Below are positions 7,345 to 10,322 of a stretch of 10,322 nucleotides of DNA, piece by piece (position 1 is the first letter of the stretch; every line of letters starts with the position of its first letter). Origin of the DNA: Lunasporangiospora selenospora (Eukaryota; Mortierellomycota; Mortierellomycetes; Mortierellales; Mortierellaceae); NCBI GenBank assembly GCA_015680635.1, contig JAABOA010000141.1:12502-22823 (forward strand), given 5' to 3'. The notes below the pieces were generated by a model. It saw only the letters and a list, made by a program, of their open reading frames with translations, was not told the origin of the DNA and did not search any database. The translations under genes and the position numbers were made by a program.

Positions 7345-7898
7345 TGTCGAGAATAGGAGGTAAGGAAAGGGATGCAATTGTTAGGGCCATGCACAGTTCG
7401 CTTTTTATGCGAAAAAAAGGGGGATGGAACAAAAAATGTCAGTGTTAGTTCAATTAGACAGATTTGGCCAATGTCTTATCATGTCAAGTCCACTTACAGG
7501 GACCTAGTACTTCGTAACGAGACGTGGCCACGTCTTGTTTGGCTCGTAGAGAATCCCGTGAACTTCAGTCCTGAGAACAAGGCGGTGACAAAAGTGGATT
7601 AGGTGGTGGGATTGACGGTCGACAATGGATATATTCAACAAAACACTCGTTACGATTTGAAATGCAAAGACCACCCTGGCAGAGAACACAAGAAGGAAGA
7701 ATCTCCACCAAAGACTTGAAAGTCTCTAGAAAGACTACGGCTAGAGTGTTCCAAAGCAATAGACAAGTACTGTAGCTTCAAGCCCCAGGAGTCTACTAAA
7801 CACCCACTGGACAATCGGATAATCCTAGCAAATCTACACATATGATGGCTTGAGACCCAATGTCAAGATACTCTTGCACAGTCCGTTTTTAAAAATCT
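7345..7898. promoter_or_regulatory. Intergenic region with the paralog 2 promoter
   Basis: This 554-base gap holds the 3' flank of paralog 3 and the promoter of paralog 2, both on the minus strand. No convincing gene is present; the small open frames overlap in several frames and have no recognisable content. About 55-65 bases before the ATG the minus strand reads GCATAAAAAGCG, a TATA-like element enclosed by a 5-bp inverted repeat (TTCGC at 7397-7401, GCGAA at 7409-7413). A perfect 16-bp palindrome lies further upstream at 7520-7535. The start context is CGACAATGG. Confidence 0.4.
7520..7535. promoter_or_regulatory. Perfect 16-bp palindrome, candidate protein-binding site
   Basis: AGACGTGGCCACGTCT is its own reverse complement with no spacer. 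It contains ACGTGG and CCACGT half sites around a central GGCC, a form bound by dimeric bZIP or bHLH factors in fungi. It lies about 176 bases before the paralog 2 ATG, within promoter range. The binding role is an inference from symmetry and position. Confidence 0.4.
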
Positions 7899-9545
7899 TT
7901 AATACTTTGGCCTATACAGAAAATCAAAGATACCGAGAAAAGGATAATCTCTAGCAACATCATGGCGCCTCAACAGTTGCTCTATCTTTTGTTCATCGTT
8001 TCTATTGAAGGTATGATTAAAGAAGTAGTTCAGATTGGGCCAAGCTCGGACCATAAACTCGACATCCGAATACCGTGTCCTAATGAAGGTGTCTTCAAAG
8101 ACAATATACTCCAACCTCTTGAGGGGCTCAAGTAGCTCGAGACCATACTCCACTCGGAAACATAGATAATTTTTAAGTTCCATCCTCATTGAAAAAATCA
8201 CACTGTGCCTCGAAGTATCCAGAAAACGAAGATGCCGGAGCCGCGCCAGTTGCTCATACGCGGCGAGCATAGGACCAAAAAGATGACATTTCCCTATGCC
8301 TGTGTTGGATCCTACATGACGGATTGTATTCCTGCTACTCAAATCCGACCTAGAATGGAAGCTTCCTGTATCATCATCACATATTGGATCCTCATAGGTA
8401 ATGGAGATCTTGAAGAATTCAAGTCCAAGACATACCCAGGGTGTGCCATTCTCAATGTCGGCAGTCGCGATGGAATTTGCATGGATAGCACGAAGATTAG
8501 GACAAGAACAGAGGATGGCTTGGACGACAGAGCTTGGTATCCAAGGACGGTTTTCCAACTGAATCGCCTCCAGCTTCTCGAACACGCTCTGTCGTTCTAG
8601 ATAATCGAGAAACTCGATGCCCTCAGGATAGCAAGTCTCATCTGATTGTAAAGGTAGGTCGATCCAACGGATAGTCCCCCCAGTATGTCGAAGCAAAGAA
8701 TCGACAAGCCAACACCTCTGGTTTCTTCTCCAATACGGGCTCAAGAACTGTAATATTTCAAGTCGAGGACAGGCCGGGATGACTTCGTTGATCAAATCGT
8801 CTGCTGTGGACTCGACATTAGACAAAAGTTGGAAAATCCTGAGATTGGGACATCGCTTCGGAAGTCCAATTGCTAGACAGTGGTTATAATCGGTGTGATA
8901 GTCGATTTTGAGTTGCTCCAGTTTTGGAAAGGTCGCGTCGTTTGGCCATGCGAACGTCTTTGGTAGGCTAACTTGAACTAGAGTAAGAGACCGGAGTTGG
9001 CTGCAGAAAGACCCGAATAAATCCCAGGTAGAGCTGTCTTGAGGAAAACTTGCATACTCGAGATGAAGCGTGGTGAGACCTGGGCAAGTCAGGATAGCTA
9101 GCAAGAGTTCTACAGAACCGATAGGAGAATTGATCAAGTTGGCGATGCGGAGACTACGTAGAGAGGGATGACGAGCAAGGTAGTTGGCAAGAGTATGGTT
9201 TTGACCAGGGTCCAAATAGATCTCATTGATGGACAGGCTCCAAAGACGTGAACAGGTACAAAAGTCGTCCAATTTCCAAAAGATGAGGTTGTCCAACACT
9301 AGACGGCGGACAAGATGTCCTATCTGTTGCAACTGTTGGCGGCGGATGTTTCTTTTGATGTGGCTCTTCCTGAGATGCACTCCCTGGTATCGATGGGAAT
9401 CATCGAGATGCACATCATAATATAGAAAGATGCTGGACGAGCTATACCATGCTCGAGAAACAAGCGCGCAAGCAAGCAAGTCTCGATTCCCAAGAAAGCG
9501 AGCAATGTTGATTCTGATTTCCTCGAGACTAAGGGCAAACTCCAT
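7899..9545 (-). CDS. F-box protein with degenerate leucine-rich repeats (paralog 3)
   Basis: A predicted SCF substrate adaptor of 548 residues. It begins MEFALSLEEIRINIARFL, matching both neighbours. The F-box is at about residues 4-47 (RDLLACALVSRAW), but its end differs: the PWL seen in both paralogs is replaced by IFLYYDV. A basic Arg/Gln stretch follows (residues about 58-76, including RNIRRQQLQQ), absent from the others. LRR-like units include LRSLRI, LTTLHLEYASFP, LRSLTLVQVSLP, PNLRIFQL and LRAIHANSI. PWVCLGLEFFKI starts at 369. The variable loop (about 385-428) is the longest of the three and contains DDDTGSFHSRSD. LRHLRFLD starts at 436 and FMVRAWPNL at 497. No intron or membrane segment is seen. 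The target is unknown. Confidence 0.9.
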   Translation of the reverse strand: MEFALSLEEIRINIARFLGNRDLLACALVSRAWYSSSSIFLYYDVHLDDSHRYQGVHLRKSHIKRNIRRQQLQQIGHLVRRLVLDNLIFWKLDDFCTCSRLWSLSINEIYLDPGQNHTLANYLARHPSLRSLRIANLINSPIGSVELLLAILTCPGLTTLHLEYASFPQDSSTWDLFGSFCSQLRSLTLVQVSLPKTFAWPNDATFPKLEQLKIDYHTDYNHCLAIGLPKRCPNLRIFQLLSNVESTADDLINEVIPACPRLEILQFLSPYWRRNQRCWLVDSLLRHTGGTIRWIDLPLQSDETCYPEGIEFLDYLERQSVFEKLEAIQLENRPWIPSSVVQAILCSCPNLRAIHANSIATADIENGTPWVCLGLEFFKISITYEDPICDDDTGSFHSRSDLSSRNTIRHVGSNTGIGKCHLFGPMLAAYEQLARLRHLRFLDTSRHSVIFSMRMELKNYLCFRVEYGLELLEPLKRLEYIVFEDTFIRTRYSDVEFMVRAWPNLNYFFNHTFNRNDEQKIEQLLRRHDVARDYPFLGIFDFLYRPKY

Positions 9546-9720
9546 GGCGAAAGAAGGGGAGAGAGAGAGAGAGACTAAGATGAATCATTGATCCATTCAA
9601 TGAACCAATGAAAGAATGAAGAGTAAATGGCTGCGCCTTCAGAACGCAAAAGTGAAGCGCTCTCTCTACATCGTCTGATCTGCCATGCCCTGAAATGATC
9701 TGCTTCCTGGCCATTTTCCT
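9546..9720 (-). promoter_or_regulatory. Leader and promoter region of F-box paralog 3
   Basis: Directly upstream of the ATG (context CGCCATGG) the minus strand carries a pyrimidine tract with about eight CT units (9558-9574), a common feature just before fungal translation starts. Further upstream, 9582-9620 has repeated TTCATTG and CAATGA words, including a CCAAT motif readable on the plus strand (9605-9609). No clear TATA element is present. Assignment is by position and composition. Confidence 0.4.
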
Positions 9721-10300
9721 TCTTCAAGCACGACCCCCCAACTCCATGTCATCATGTTCATACATGTAAAAGAGAAGACTAGGGAAAAGAGCAAACTAGA
9801 GAAAGAGCTGGGAGTTGATGGTCTTTATTGAACACGTACGAATGGCAGCCGTACAACACTCATTGCGGGAGTTTTGGGCCTGCGCGCCTCTGGGTCAAAG
9901 GCCACTCGCCCCCATGCACACCCTCTGTGCCTCTCTCCATCGAAGCTTCCATCCTAACTACAGCCCGCATTAGGCTGGTGTTGCAATATTTTTTTTTTTT
10001 TGCAAAGACACCAGTGAGGGATTTTCTATTGCTCCTGCTTGAGGGATTATTGAGTTATACTGGGGCCACTTCCTATTGACTGGGCTAGAGAGATAAGTAA
10101 AATTCGCGCAACCGTTCCAGTCCCAGGAAGAACTTTCTCAAGAGACGAGGACGCAGACCACTCATTGAGAGAGGGTGTGAAGAGAAACCATTGAAGTTCG
10201 TTTCAAGGAGAGAGACTCGATGCCAGCAAGGCCGTTCGCAAGGCTCTTCTCTTCTCTTCTTCAATCCAGTCCATACTTGAGGCTGAGCACAGAGCATATT
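9721..10300. other. Gene-free interval with a T-run hairpin
   Basis: No convincing gene on either strand. Open frames at 9828-10079 (plus) and 10085-10297 (minus) are short, without recognised domains. The second contains Leu/Arg-rich sequence (GLERLREFYLSL) that superficially resembles a leucine-rich repeat but has no F-box family context. The notable element is the imperfect hairpin at 9975-10014. The interval may hold the 5' flank of a gene beyond the window. Confidence 0.4.
9975..10014. repeat. Imperfect inverted repeat with T-run loop
   Basis: The left arm CTGGTG-TTGCAA (9975-9986) pairs with the right arm TTGCAA-AGA-CACCAG (10000-10014): two perfect 6-bp blocks with a 3-base bulge on the right side. 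The loop is nearly all T (a 13-T run, 9989-10001, partly in the arm). It could be a structured RNA end, part of a small foldback element or chance. Confidence 0.5.
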
Positions 10301-10322
10301 GAGAGAGTGGAGAGAGTGGAGA
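10301..10322 (+). repeat. Short tandem repeat truncated by the window end
   Basis: Two copies of the 9-base unit GAGAGAGTG followed by GAGA run into the window edge, so the array may continue. Similar GA-rich words occur nearby (10167-10177). Confidence 0.6.

Noticed and set aside
8205-8600. Plus-strand 131-codon frame
   Set aside because: It lies fully antisense within F-box paralog 3, whose family features are unmistakable.
10085-10297. Minus-strand 70-codon frame with a Leu/Arg-rich end
   Set aside because: It resembles an LRR only superficially; no F-box, no neighbouring family block and low-complexity flanks.
1-10322. tRNA, rRNA or CRISPR array
   Set aside because: No tRNA T-loop consensus with paired arms, no rRNA-like sequence and no regularly spaced repeats were seen by eye on either strand.

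Overview
The window looks like filamentous-fungal nuclear DNA, most likely from an early-diverging lineage such as Mortierellomycotina. The reasons are large intronless F-box/leucine-rich-repeat-like genes occurring as tandem paralogs, ATG contexts of the form CAACAATGG, GT-AG introns of about 90 bases, and a decayed fungal Crypton-type tyrosine recombinase. The taxon is an inference from gene style; nothing in the window proves it. There are no bacterial signals such as Shine-Dalgarno sites, operons or CRISPR.

Layout. At 99-1274 (minus) lies a long unassigned open frame whose C-terminal half carries a zinc-finger-like CxC-x12-H-x8-C motif; its hydrophobic N-terminal half may be intronic or non-coding. 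At about 1381-1600 (plus) is a short, frame-broken relic of an F-box gene that aligns with the intact gene at 3952-5586. From 1925 to about 3824 (minus) is a degenerate Crypton-like tyrosine recombinase gene with an identifiable HxxR box, a candidate Tyr, a glutamine-rich coiled-coil tail, one convincing intron and several frame breaks. The right-hand two thirds hold three intact F-box genes: 3952-5586 (plus, 544 aa), 5752-7344 (minus, 530 aa) and 7899-9545 (minus, 548 aa). The first two converge tail to tail across 165 bases; the second and third are head-to-tail on the minus strand. The last 780 bases hold no recognisable gene, only a (CT)n leader, an imperfect hairpin with a T-run loop and a short tandem repeat cut by the window edge.

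How the parts relate. The three F-box proteins share one architecture: an N-terminal F-box starting at residue 4, degenerate leucine-rich repeats, a PWVC block, a variable acidic/Ser-rich loop, an LRxLRxLD block and a final FM(I/V)xxWPNL block. Each is expected to bind Skp1 and act as an interchangeable substrate-recognition subunit of an SCF ubiquitin ligase. With the relic, this is a local birth-and-death gene family next to a dead transposable element. I see no evidence for a multi-component novel system; the most informative signals are the relic, the recombinase decay pattern, the orphan zinc-finger-like frame and a few symmetric DNA elements.
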